From the NCBI GenBank assembly GCA_023433615.1, contig JAEZCJ010000072.1, forward strand, positions 1-31,119: a stretch of DNA of 31,119 nt, in the 5' to 3' direction. Shown here one piece after another: positions 11,095-18,643 of the stretch. This DNA is from Bacillota bacterium. GTDB taxonomy: Bacteria > Bacillota > Bacilli > Paenibacillales > Paenibacillaceae. Made by a program: the position numbers and the translations under genes. The notes below the pieces were generated by a model that was not told the DNA's origin, did no database searches, and was given only the letters and a program-made list of their open reading frames with translations. Each line of letters starts with the position of its first letter. The stretch's first letter is position 1.

Positions 11095-11283
11095 ATGTGG
11101 ACGGTAATCTATATCGCTCCTACAGCCAAGATCTCGGAGACGATCCGAAAGCGATTGACCGAAGAGGGCTTTCTCGTACAGGTCCGTCCAATTAACCTCT
11201 CCAAGCAGCAATATGAGATATTGGTTCCTTCCGGTGAATTGGAAGAGGTGCAGGAAGTGCTGAACAGCATTCTGCATGCCTAG
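11095..11283 (+). CDS. Small conserved protein upstream of accD, function unknown
   Basis: A 62-residue protein, MWTVIYIAPTAKISETIRKRL at the start and EVQEVLNSILHA at the end, with a predicted beta-alpha-beta-beta-alpha pattern that suggests a small ferredoxin-like or DUF2007-like fold. It has a GGGGG-containing RBS about 9 nt before ATG. It precedes accD by 114 bp with no terminator seen, so it may share the accDA transcript. I recognise the type as a small protein often found before accD in Paenibacillaceae, but no function can be assigned from the sequence. Confidence 0.7.
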   Translation: MWTVIYIAPTAKISETIRKRLTEEGFLVQVRPINLSKQQYEILVPSGELEEVQEVLNSILHA

Positions 11284-11397
11284 ATACTGCCCCCGGTTGT
11301 GACGGCAAGGCCGCTTCGGAGAATCCCGGCGCTGCTGGCAGCGCTTGCTCCGGCCAAGCCATCGTCACGATACTTATGCGTCTTGAGAGGTGTTCCG

Positions 11398-12252
11398 ATG
11401 TTTAAGGATTTATTTCATAAAAAGAAATACGCTACGGTTCCATCCTCCAGCGCGAAGCGCGACATTCCTGAAGGACTGATGAATAAGTGCCCCAAATGCG
11501 GCAATATTCAATACAGTAAGGAATTGGAGAAAAATTTGAAGGTCTGCTCCTCCTGCAGCCACCATTTCCGGTTGAATGCATGGGAGCGCATTGCCATGAC
11601 GTTCGACGAAGACTCGTTCGCAGAAATCGATGCCGATCTTCAGTCGAACGATCCGCTGGGCTTTCCGGGTTACGCTTCCAAGCTGGAGCAGCAGATGGCG
11701 AAGACGGGCATGAAAGAAGCCATCGTAACCGGCCAAGGCACGATCGGCGGGTATCCGGTCGTTGCAGGCATCATGGACGTACACTTTTTTACGGGAAGCA
11801 TGGGATCTGTCGTCGGGGAGAAAATTACGCGAGCGATCGAACAAGCCCACGCGGAGCGGCTCCCGCTTATTATCTTCGCGACATCCGGCGGGGCTCGGAT
11901 GCAGGAGAGCATCTTCAGCCTGATGCAGATGGCGAAGACGAGCGCAGCCTTGGCCAAGTTCCAGGGCGAGGGCGGCTTGTTCATCTCGATCATGACGGAT
12001 CCGACGACAGGCGGCGTAACCGCCAGCTTCGCTAGCTTGGGAGACTACAATCTAGCAGAGCCGGGCGCGCTGATCGGCTTCGCCGGACGGATCGTCATCG
12101 AGCAGACGATTCGCCAGAAGCTGCCGGATAACTTCCAGACGGCCGAATTCAACTTGCAGCACGGCCAACTCGACAAAGTCGTTCACCGCAAGGACATGAA
12201 GGCGACGCTGACGAAGCTGCTTGATATGCACTGCACGGGGAGGACAGGCTAA
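11398..12252 (+). CDS. accD: Acetyl-CoA carboxylase carboxyltransferase subunit beta (AccD)
   Basis: A 284-residue protein that, with AccA, forms the carboxyltransferase moving CO2 from carboxybiotin to acetyl-CoA to give malonyl-CoA for fatty acid synthesis. The N-terminal zinc ribbon is complete: C31, C34, C50, C53. The crotonase-like core has FATSGGARMQE and DPTTGGVTASFA, the latter for the oxyanion hole. The start was placed at the ATG at 11398 (MFKDLFHKKK) because it has a GAGAGGTG RBS and fits the family; the ATG at 11299 adds a non-conserved extension. Its stop overlaps the accA ATG by one base. Confidence 0.95.
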   Translation: MFKDLFHKKKYATVPSSSAKRDIPEGLMNKCPKCGNIQYSKELEKNLKVCSSCSHHFRLNAWERIAMTFDEDSFAEIDADLQSNDPLGFPGYASKLEQQMAKTGMKEAIVTGQGTIGGYPVVAGIMDVHFFTGSMGSVVGEKITRAIEQAHAERLPLIIFATSGGARMQESIFSLMQMAKTSAALAKFQGEGGLFISIMTDPTTGGVTASFASLGDYNLAEPGALIGFAGRIVIEQTIRQKLPDNFQTAEFNLQHGQLDKVVHRKDMKATLTKLLDMHCTGRTG

Positions 12253-13262
12253 TGGCGGGTGGATTAGAATTCGAGAAGCCGTTGTCGGAGCTGCGCAGCA
12301 AGATCGATGAACTCAAGAAATTCGGGCAGGAGAAGGGGATCGATTTCTCCGACGAGATCGCGCGTCTCGAAGAGAAGTACAAGCAGATGGAGAGCGAGCT
12401 GTACAGCGAGTTGTCCGCCGCACAGAAGATGCATCTTGCGCGGCATCACCAGCGCCCGACTTCGCTCGATTTCATACAAGAAATCTTCACGGACTTCATC
12501 GAGCTGCACGGCGACAGGCTGTTCGCGGACGATCTAGCCATTGTAGGCGGCCTGGCCAAGCTGGATGGCCTGCCGATTACGGTTATCGGCCAACAGCGCG
12601 GCAAGGATACGAAGGATAATATCGCGCGCTTCTTCGGCAGCCCGCATCCGGAAGGCTTCCGCAAGGCGCTTCGCCTGATGCAGCAAGCTGCCAAGTTCAA
12701 CCGGCCGATCGTCACGTTCATTGATACGAAGGGTGCATACCCCGGCAGCGCGGCCGAGGAACGCGGACAAGCGGAAGCGATTGCGCGCAACCTGCGCGAG
12801 ATGGCGACCTTCGGCGTGCCGATCGTCTGCGTGGTGATCGGGGAAGGCGGCAGCGGCGGGGCACTGGCGCTTGGCGTCGGCAATCGCGTGCTGATGCTCG
12901 AGAATGCCATCTATTCGGTCATTTCGCCTAACGGCGCCGCGTCCATTCTCTGGAAGGATGCATCCAAAGCCGATCAAGCGGCCGAGGCGATGAAGATTAC
13001 GGCGAAGGATCTGGTAAGCTTCGGCATCGTGGAAGAGGTCGTGCCGGAGCCGCAGGGCGGAGCGCATCGCGATATTCCAGGATCTGCTGCTGCGGTTCGC
13101 GAGGCTCTGGTTCGCCATCTGAACGAGCTCCGCGCCATGTCGGCCGAGCAGCTGATCGAGGATCGCTATCAGAAGTTCAGAAGAATCGGCGTGTTCACCG
13201 CGCAGCAGCAGGAAGCAGCCGGGGCAGCCGACGATCCCGTCGTCGAGGCAGTCCGTCCCTAA
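12252..13262 (+). CDS. accA: Acetyl-CoA carboxylase carboxyltransferase subunit alpha (AccA)
   Basis: A 336-residue partner of AccD. The N-terminal coiled-coil region (about 5-60) precedes the crotonase-like core with RGKDTKDN, DTKGAYPGSAAEERGQ and GEGGSGGALALGVGN, which contribute to carboxybiotin binding and the oxyanion hole. Its ATG shares a base with the accD stop (TAATG), giving translational coupling, and GGGAGGA lies just upstream. In Bacillus pfkA follows; here a promoter, a structured repeat and pyk come next. Confidence 0.95.
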   Translation: MAGGLEFEKPLSELRSKIDELKKFGQEKGIDFSDEIARLEEKYKQMESELYSELSAAQKMHLARHHQRPTSLDFIQEIFTDFIELHGDRLFADDLAIVGGLAKLDGLPITVIGQQRGKDTKDNIARFFGSPHPEGFRKALRLMQQAAKFNRPIVTFIDTKGAYPGSAAEERGQAEAIARNLREMATFGVPIVCVVIGEGGSGGALALGVGNRVLMLENAIYSVISPNGAASILWKDASKADQAAEAMKITAKDLVSFGIVEEVVPEPQGGAHRDIPGSAAAVREALVRHLNELRAMSAEQLIEDRYQKFRRIGVFTAQQQEAAGAADDPVVEAVRP

Positions 13263-13291
13263 GCGGCGGAATGTTGCCTAAGCGAACATAA

Positions 13292-13320
13292 TTGACATGC
13301 GCTGTGGGAAAATATACTGT
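13292..13320 (+). promoter_or_regulatory. Strong sigma-A promoter for pyk
   Basis: A consensus -35 TTGACA (13292-13297) and -10 TACTGT (13315-13320), 17 bp apart, lie 30 bp after accA. The start codon of pyk is about 330 nt further on, leaving a long leader that contains repeat copy C. Confidence 0.75.
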
Positions 13321-13368
13321 ACATGTCATGTCGGATCGTGTAATTTAATTAGTGCGAGTTCCAGATGG

Positions 13369-13563
13369 CCAATTGTCAGCGCCTCAAGCGTTTCCGAAGG
13401 AAACGCACTTCGGAAGCATACGCCTAAGTTGGACGATGGTAGCAATTGAGGAGCTATAGCGTTTCCGTAGGGAACGCAGCATCGGAAGCATATGCTTAAT
13501 TGCGCCAGCGTTCAAGATTCGACGTCGAGTCCGCTTCCAGAATGACTTCGCGATCACAATTGG
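13369..13563 (-). repeat. Structured intergenic repeat, copy C
   Basis: The ends are CCAATTGT (13369-13376) and ACAATTGG (13556-13563). Read on the minus strand it has the same edge and core as copies A and B (CGTCGAATCTTGAACGCT). It carries two tandem versions of a module of the form TATGCTTCCGA plus a GCGTTTCC/GGAAACGC hairpin; copy B has one and copy A none. It lies in the pyk leader in reverse orientation to pyk transcription. Confidence 0.8.
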
Positions 13564-13656
13564 ACTGTGTTAGCAGGCAGACCGGCCTCGTTCCTCGTTA
13601 AGAGGATCGTCAGCCGGTCTCCATTAGGTATACAGATAAACGGAGGAAAACTACCC

Positions 13657-15411
13657 ATGCGCAAAACAAAGATCGTATGTACCATCGGCCCTTCGAGCGA
13701 ATCGCTCGAGAACACGAAGAAGCTGATCATGGCCGGCATGAACGTCGCAAGGCTCAACTTCTCGCACGGCGACTTCGAGGAGCACGGCAACCGAATCATC
13801 AACATCCGCAAGGCATGCGCGGAGCTGGGCAAGACCGTCGCGATCCTGCTCGACACGAAAGGTCCTGAGATCCGTCTCGGCAAGCTGGCTGAAGAGCCGA
13901 TCGAGCTGGTCGCAGGCGAGAAGATCACGCTCACGACGGAAGAAATTTTGGGCGACAAGAACCGCATTCCCGTTACATACAGCAATTTGCCGGCTGACGT
14001 GACGGTCGGCTCGACGATCTTGATCGACGACGGCTTGATCGGTCTGACCGTAACCGGAGTTCAAGGCACCGAGATCGAGTGCCAGATCGTGAACAGCGGC
14101 CCGATCAAGAGCAAGAAAGGCGTCAATGTGCCGGGCGTCGCGATTTCGCTGCCGGGCATTACCGAGAAGGACGCGAACGACATCGTGTTCGGCATCGAGC
14201 AGGGCATCGATTTCATCGCGGCATCCTTCGTGCGCAAGGCGAGCGACGTGCTCGAGATCCGCGAGCTGCTGGAGAAGCATAACGCATCCCACATTCAGAT
14301 CATCTCCAAGATCGAGAACCAACAAGGCGTCGACAATCTGGACGAAATTCTCGAGGTTTCCGACGGACTGATGGTGGCGCGCGGCGATCTCGGCGTCGAG
14401 ATTCCGGCAGAAGAAGTGCCGCTCGTCCAGAAGTCGATGATTCAGAAGTGTAACCGCGCGGGCAAGCCGGTCATTACGGCCACGCAGATGCTCGACTCGA
14501 TGCAGCGCAATCCGCGCCCGACGCGTGCGGAAGCGAGCGACGTCGCGAACGCGATCTTCGACGGCACGGACGCGATCATGCTCTCCGGCGAGACGGCTGC
14601 AGGCAAATACCCGGTGGAATCCGTTATGACGATGTCCCGGATCGCCGAGCGCGCCGAATCTGCGCTGGAGTATCGCGAGATCTTCACGAAGCAGGCGAAC
14701 GCTCAGCAAGCGACCGTTACGGAAGCGATCAGCCAAGCCGTCGCGAATTCCGCGCTGGACCTGAATGCGAACGCGATCATCACCTCCACGGAGAGCGGAT
14801 ACACGGCCCGCATGATCTCCAAGTACCGTCCGAAGGCGCCGATCATCGCCGTCACGCCGATTGAACAGGTGCTTCGCCGCCTGGCGCTCGTGTGGGGCGT
14901 AATCCCTGCGCTGGGTAAGCCGGCGACGACAACCGACGAAATGTTCGACATCGCGGTCGAGGGCGCAATCAGCACAGGGCTGGTACGCCTAGGCGATACC
15001 GTCGTGATCACGGCAGGCGTACCGGTGGGACGCTCCGGTTCGACGAACCTGATCAAGATCCATACGGTCGGCGACCTCGTCGCCAAGGGACAAGGCATCG
15101 GCAGCCAAGCCGCTACCGGCAAGGTCGTTGTAGCCCGCACGCCGGAAGAGGCGATCGCGAAGACGAGGAGCGGATCGATTCTCGTAACGCCGTCGACGGA
15201 CCGCGATTACATGCCGGCAATCGAGAAGGCGGCAGCCGTCATCACGGAGCAAGGCGGCATCACGAGCCATGCAGCCGTTATCGGGTTGAATCTGGGCATC
15301 CCGGTCGTTCTCGGCGTCGAACGTGCAACCGCGCTGTTGACCGATAATATGGAAGTAACGGTGTACGCGGAATTCGGCGTCATTTATACAGGCCAAGCGC
15401 GCGTATTGTAA
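13657..15411 (+). CDS. pyk: Pyruvate kinase with C-terminal PEP-utiliser-like domain
   Basis: A 584-residue pyruvate kinase, catalysing PEP + ADP to pyruvate + ATP. It opens MRKTKIVCTIGPSSES, has the K+/Mg2+ site region LLDTKGPEIRLG, SKIENQQGVDNLDEI, the ARGDLGVEIP signature and the TATQMLDSMQRNPRPTRAE region. Residues beyond about 475 form the extra domain found in Bacillus-type enzymes, with GGITSHAAVIG as in PEP-synthase phosphohistidine domains. Length equals the Bacillus enzyme (about 585). The start is the ATG at 13657, with GGAGG 10 nt upstream; the ATG at 13567 would begin at the repeat edge and add 30 unrelated residues. Confidence 0.96.
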   Translation: MRKTKIVCTIGPSSESLENTKKLIMAGMNVARLNFSHGDFEEHGNRIINIRKACAELGKTVAILLDTKGPEIRLGKLAEEPIELVAGEKITLTTEEILGDKNRIPVTYSNLPADVTVGSTILIDDGLIGLTVTGVQGTEIECQIVNSGPIKSKKGVNVPGVAISLPGITEKDANDIVFGIEQGIDFIAASFVRKASDVLEIRELLEKHNASHIQIISKIENQQGVDNLDEILEVSDGLMVARGDLGVEIPAEEVPLVQKSMIQKCNRAGKPVITATQMLDSMQRNPRPTRAEASDVANAIFDGTDAIMLSGETAAGKYPVESVMTMSRIAERAESALEYREIFTKQANAQQATVTEAISQAVANSALDLNANAIITSTESGYTARMISKYRPKAPIIAVTPIEQVLRRLALVWGVIPALGKPATTTDEMFDIAVEGAISTGLVRLGDTVVITAGVPVGRSGSTNLIKIHTVGDLVAKGQGIGSQAATGKVVVARTPEEAIAKTRSGSILVTPSTDRDYMPAIEKAAAVITEQGGITSHAAVIGLNLGIPVVLGVERATALLTDNMEVTVYAEFGVIYTGQARVL

Positions 15412-15449
15412 TACGTACGCCGCGGCTGTCAGACAGAAGAGGCAAGTTG

Positions 15450-15482
15450 GAGCGATGGTGAACCTACCGTCGCTCTTTCTTC
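15450..15482 (+). terminator. Rho-independent terminator of pyk
   Basis: Stem GAGCGATGGT (15450-15459) pairs with ACCGTCGCTC (15466-15475, one G-U pair) and is followed by TTTCTTCC. It begins about 40 bp after the pyk stop. Confidence 0.8.
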
Positions 15483-15515
15483 CATTCTGGACATTACGCG
15501 ATGAGGAGAGGGCTT

Positions 15516-15992
15516 ATGGCATCCTATTGGCACTTGCATCCGCTCCGTGTCCGTTATCAGGAGACCGATCAGATGGCGGTCGTCTATCACGCCAATTACG
15601 TGAATTGGTTCGAGATCGGCCGAACGGAATTCATCCGCCATGCGGGGATGTCCTACCGCGATATCGAGCTGGCAGGCTTATTGCTTCCGGTGACTGAGCT
15701 CGCGGCGAGCTTCGAGAGACCTGCTCGCTATGACGAGCGGCTGGCAATCTGCACGAGAATCGGCGAATTCTCGAAGTTCCGATTGCGCTTCGAATCCCAG
15801 ATCCGGAGAATCGCGGAAGAGCAAGAGCTTCCGAATATCGTGCCTGAGGACCATGACCTTCCCGGAGAACGGCTCGTGAGCGGCGGGACGAAGCATGTCT
15901 GGCTCAATCGGGAGTGGCGTCCGGCTCGTCTGGACAGATTGGCGCCGGAGCTCTACAGGCTGTTAGGAAGACTGGCGGAAGCCAGCGAATAG
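15516..15992 (+). CDS. Acyl-CoA thioesterase, 4HBT (YbgC/FadM-like)
   Basis: A 158-residue hotdog-fold protein. The family signature YQETDQMAVVYHANYVNWFE lies at about 15-34, with the catalytic Asp in ETDQM and the conserved HANY. Such enzymes hydrolyse acyl-CoA thioesters; the substrate cannot be read from the sequence. I start it at the ATG at 15516 because GAGGAG lies 7 nt upstream; the ATG at 15501 overlaps that RBS. It is 11 bp before fxsA and probably forms an operon with it. A stretch at about 110-125 (NIVPEDHDLPGERLVSGG) looks like an insertion relative to short family members. Confidence 0.85.
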   Translation: MASYWHLHPLRVRYQETDQMAVVYHANYVNWFEIGRTEFIRHAGMSYRDIELAGLLLPVTELAASFERPARYDERLAICTRIGEFSKFRLRFESQIRRIAEEQELPNIVPEDHDLPGERLVSGGTKHVWLNREWRPARLDRLAPELYRLLGRLAEASE

Positions 15993-16003
15993 GAGGCGTT
16001 CAG

Positions 16004-16414
16004 GTGGGTCAGCAGAGAAAAATCGGGAATCGGCTGCTGCTGGCGATCATTCTCGTGCCGGCAATCGAAATATGGGGTATCATAGCGGTGAGCGATAGGA
16101 TCGGCGGCGGAGCGGCATTTCTCTTGATGCTGCTGACGGGTCTGCTCGGTATTTATCTGATTCGCAAGGAAGGCACCAAAGCGTGGCAGGAAGCACAGCG
16201 GCAGATGCAAGCCGGCCAGCCGCCGGGGCCTTCGCTCCTGAACGGACTATGCATTCTGATCGGGGGCGCATTGATGCTGCTCCCGGGCTTCTTCTCGGAC
16301 ATCGTGGGGCTGTCGCTAATCTTTCCGCCTTCGAGGCGGCTGTACAGGGGGCTCATTCTCGGCTGGCTGGAGAAACGGATGCGCAGCGGCACGATGACGA
16401 TTCGCAGATGGTAA
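16004..16414 (+). CDS. fxsA: FxsA family membrane protein
   Basis: A 136-residue membrane protein with the FxsA pattern: LLLAIILVPAIEIWGII, then GGAAFLLMLLTGLLGIYLIRKEG, a polar stretch, and a C-terminal pair of helices around ILIGGALMLLPGFFSDIVG. E. coli FxsA prevents F-plasmid exclusion of phage T7 when overproduced; the native role is unknown. Start is the GTG at 16004 with AGGAGGCG 5 nt upstream. It follows the thioesterase closely. Confidence 0.87.
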   Translation: MGQQRKIGNRLLLAIILVPAIEIWGIIAVSDRIGGGAAFLLMLLTGLLGIYLIRKEGTKAWQEAQRQMQAGQPPGPSLLNGLCILIGGALMLLPGFFSDIVGLSLIFPPSRRLYRGLILGWLEKRMRSGTMTIRRW

Positions 16415-16449
16415 CCGCAGCGATCCCGATTGTTAATGGATTCCAATCG

Positions 16450-16488
16450 TTTACGCGGCGTTAACAATCGATTAACATGCCATAAACA
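16450..16488 (+). promoter_or_regulatory. PhoP box: four TTAACA-type repeats at 11-bp period
   Basis: TTTACG (16450), TTAACA (16461), TTAACA (16472) and TAAACA (16483) each start exactly 11 bp apart, separated by 5-bp spacers. This is the Bacillus PhoP-binding arrangement (TTHAYA direct repeats). With the -10 at 16498-16503, the box covers about -60 to -22, the position reported for PhoP-activated promoters. The next gene is ppk. Confidence 0.75.
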
Positions 16489-16497
16489 GTTGTGTCG

Positions 16498-16503
16498 GAT
16501 AAT
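16498..16503 (+). promoter_or_regulatory. -10 element of the ppk promoter
   Basis: GATAAT at 16498-16503 lies 9 bp after the PhoP box; no good -35 hexamer exists at 17 bp, as expected of an activator-dependent promoter. Transcription would start near 16510. Confidence 0.5.
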
Positions 16504-16531
16504 GGGGACATAGTCAGGAGGGGAACGATTC

Positions 16532-18601
16532 ATGACGAAACATTTGTCCCAGTATGTCAATCGCGACTTAAGCTGGATCGAATTCAACAGACGGGTGCTG
16601 GAAGAGGCCTGTGACACGAACAACCCTCTCTTGGAACGGGCGAAATTTCTGGCGATCGTCTCATCGAACCTGGATGAGTTCATGAGCGTCAGGGTTGCGG
16701 GAATTCAGGATCAGATCAAAGCGGGTTATGCGAAGAAAGACTTCACCGGTTATTCGCCGGGCGGCCTCTGGAAGCGACTGATCAAACGGACGGCTACGAT
16801 GGTATCGGAGCAGTACAAGGCTTATCGCGAGGTCATGCGCGGTCTCGCGCGGGAAGGGATCGTGCTGCGCGCATACGATGAACTCACCGCCAACCAGCAG
16901 AAGGCGCTCGAGGAGTATTACACCGAGATCGTATTCCCTGTCTTGACGCCGATGGCGTTCGATCAGAGCCGGCCTTTCCCGCTTGTGCATACGCGAGAGC
17001 TGTACTTATCCGTGCTGCTGAAGAGCGACGGCATGGAACAGGATGAAGAGCCTTTTTTTGCGCTGGTGCAGATCCCGTCGATCCTGCCGCGGTTCGTTCA
17101 TGTTCCGGGTAGGGCGGGCAGCAAGAAGTCCGAATACGTCCTGCTCGAGGAATTGATCGAGAAGCACATCACCACGCTGTTCAGCGGTTATGAGCCGATC
17201 GCGGTATCGCCGTTCCGCGTGACGCGCAATGCGGACTTGACCTTGAACGAGGAAGGGGCGGAGGACCTGCTCGAGGAGATCGAGAAGGAACTGCGCAAGC
17301 GCAGGTGGGGAATGCCTGTGCGCATGGAAATTGCCAAGGGCATGCATCCCTATGCGCTGGCGACGCTTCGCGAGGAGCTGGAGATCGGCGAGAACATGAT
17401 CGAGATCGACGGTCCGCTCGATCTTAGCTTCCTGATGCGGTTCGCCGGCTCCCTCTCAGGCAGGGACAACCTGGTGTTCGAGCGCAATGAGCCCGTCTAC
17501 CCGCGCGAATTCGAACGGTCCGACGACATGTTCGAGGTGCTGCGCGAACGCGATGTGCTCGTCTACCATCCCTACGAGTCTTTCGAGGCAGTCGATGATT
17601 TCTTGCTGCAGGCGGCCGAGGATCCGGATGTGCTGGCGATCAAGATGACGCTGTATCGCGTAAGCGGGCAGTCCACCCTCATCCAAGCGCTTGCGGATGC
17701 GGCCGAAGCCGGCAAGCAGGTGACCGTAGTCGTGGAGCTGAAGGCGAGGTTCGACGAGGAACGCAACATCGCGTGGGCCAGACAGCTGGAGAAGGCGGGC
17801 TGCCATGTGGTGTACGGATTGGTCGGCCTCAAGACGCATGCCAAAATATTGCTCGTCGTACGGCGGGAGGATCACCGTCTGCGGCGGTACGTTCATGTCG
17901 GCACGGGCAATTACAACGGCAATACGGCGCGTCTCTATACGGACGTCGGGTTGTTTACCTCGCATCCCGTGATCGGGGCGGATGCATCGGCGCTGTTCAA
18001 CGAGATGACCGGGTATTCGACCCCTTATGAATGGATGGCGTTCGGCGTGGCGCCGACCGGCCTGCGCGATAAGCTGTTCGCGCTGATCGACCGCGAGAAG
18101 GAGCATGCGCTCGCCGGCCGTCCCGCACGCATTGTCGCGAAGATGAACTCGCTGTCGCACCAAGACATCATTGACAAGCTCTACGAGGCATCGCAGGCCG
18201 GCGTGTCGATCCAGCTCATCGTCCGAGGGGTGTGCTGCCTTCGCCCAGGGGTTCCCGGCCTCAGCGACAACATTCGCGTCATCAGCATCGTCGACCGATT
18301 CTTGGAGCATTCGCGGATTCTATACGCGAAGAACGGCGGCGAAGAAGAAGTGTATCTGTCCAGCGCGGATTGGATGACGCGGAACTTGACGCGCCGGATC
18401 GAGCTGATGTGCCCGGTATTCAGGCCGGATCTTCGCAAGATCATGATCAATCTGCTGGAATTGAACCTCCGCGATAACGTCAAAGCGCGCGAGCTGCTGC
18501 CCAACGGTTCCTATGCCAGGGTGAAGAACGATCTGACGCCGTTCCGCAGCCAATTCGAAGCGAAGGACATTCCGGCATGGAAAGGGATGCTCCAGAATTA
18601 A
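16532..18601 (+). CDS. ppk: Polyphosphate kinase 1 (Ppk)
   Basis: A 689-residue PPK1, which polymerises the ATP gamma-phosphate into inorganic polyphosphate. N-terminal motif NRDLSWIEFNRRVLEEA and NLDEFMSVR, the PLD-like catalytic halves with the phosphorylated His in GLKTHAKI (H436) and a second His in FLEHSRI (H593), and YVHVGTGNYN are all present. Length is typical (about 690). GGAGGGG lies about 8 nt before the ATG. It is preceded by a PhoP box, so phosphate limitation probably controls it, and it converges on ppx across a shared hairpin. Confidence 0.96.
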   Translation: MTKHLSQYVNRDLSWIEFNRRVLEEACDTNNPLLERAKFLAIVSSNLDEFMSVRVAGIQDQIKAGYAKKDFTGYSPGGLWKRLIKRTATMVSEQYKAYREVMRGLAREGIVLRAYDELTANQQKALEEYYTEIVFPVLTPMAFDQSRPFPLVHTRELYLSVLLKSDGMEQDEEPFFALVQIPSILPRFVHVPGRAGSKKSEYVLLEELIEKHITTLFSGYEPIAVSPFRVTRNADLTLNEEGAEDLLEEIEKELRKRRWGMPVRMEIAKGMHPYALATLREELEIGENMIEIDGPLDLSFLMRFAGSLSGRDNLVFERNEPVYPREFERSDDMFEVLRERDVLVYHPYESFEAVDDFLLQAAEDPDVLAIKMTLYRVSGQSTLIQALADAAEAGKQVTVVVELKARFDEERNIAWARQLEKAGCHVVYGLVGLKTHAKILLVVRREDHRLRRYVHVGTGNYNGNTARLYTDVGLFTSHPVIGADASALFNEMTGYSTPYEWMAFGVAPTGLRDKLFALIDREKEHALAGRPARIVAKMNSLSHQDIIDKLYEASQAGVSIQLIVRGVCCLRPGVPGLSDNIRVISIVDRFLEHSRILYAKNGGEEEVYLSSADWMTRNLTRRIELMCPVFRPDLRKIMINLLELNLRDNVKARELLPNGSYARVKNDLTPFRSQFEAKDIPAWKGMLQN

Positions 18602-18616
18602 CCATGCGTATATGCG

Positions 18617-18642
18617 AACAGCCCGCCTAATAGCGGGCTGTT
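18617..18642. terminator. Hairpin between convergent ppk and ppx
   Basis: A 10-bp perfect stem AACAGCCCGC/GCGGGCTGTT with a 6-nt loop. T-runs are weak on both sides, so termination efficiency is uncertain, but its place between two convergent genes suggests a bidirectional terminator. Confidence 0.65.
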
Positions 18643-18643
18643 G

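Noticed and set aside
13567..13656. N-terminal extension of pyruvate kinase from an upstream ATG
   Set aside because: No RBS at 13567, the sequence borders the repeat, and pyruvate kinases of this type begin MRKTKIV at 13657.
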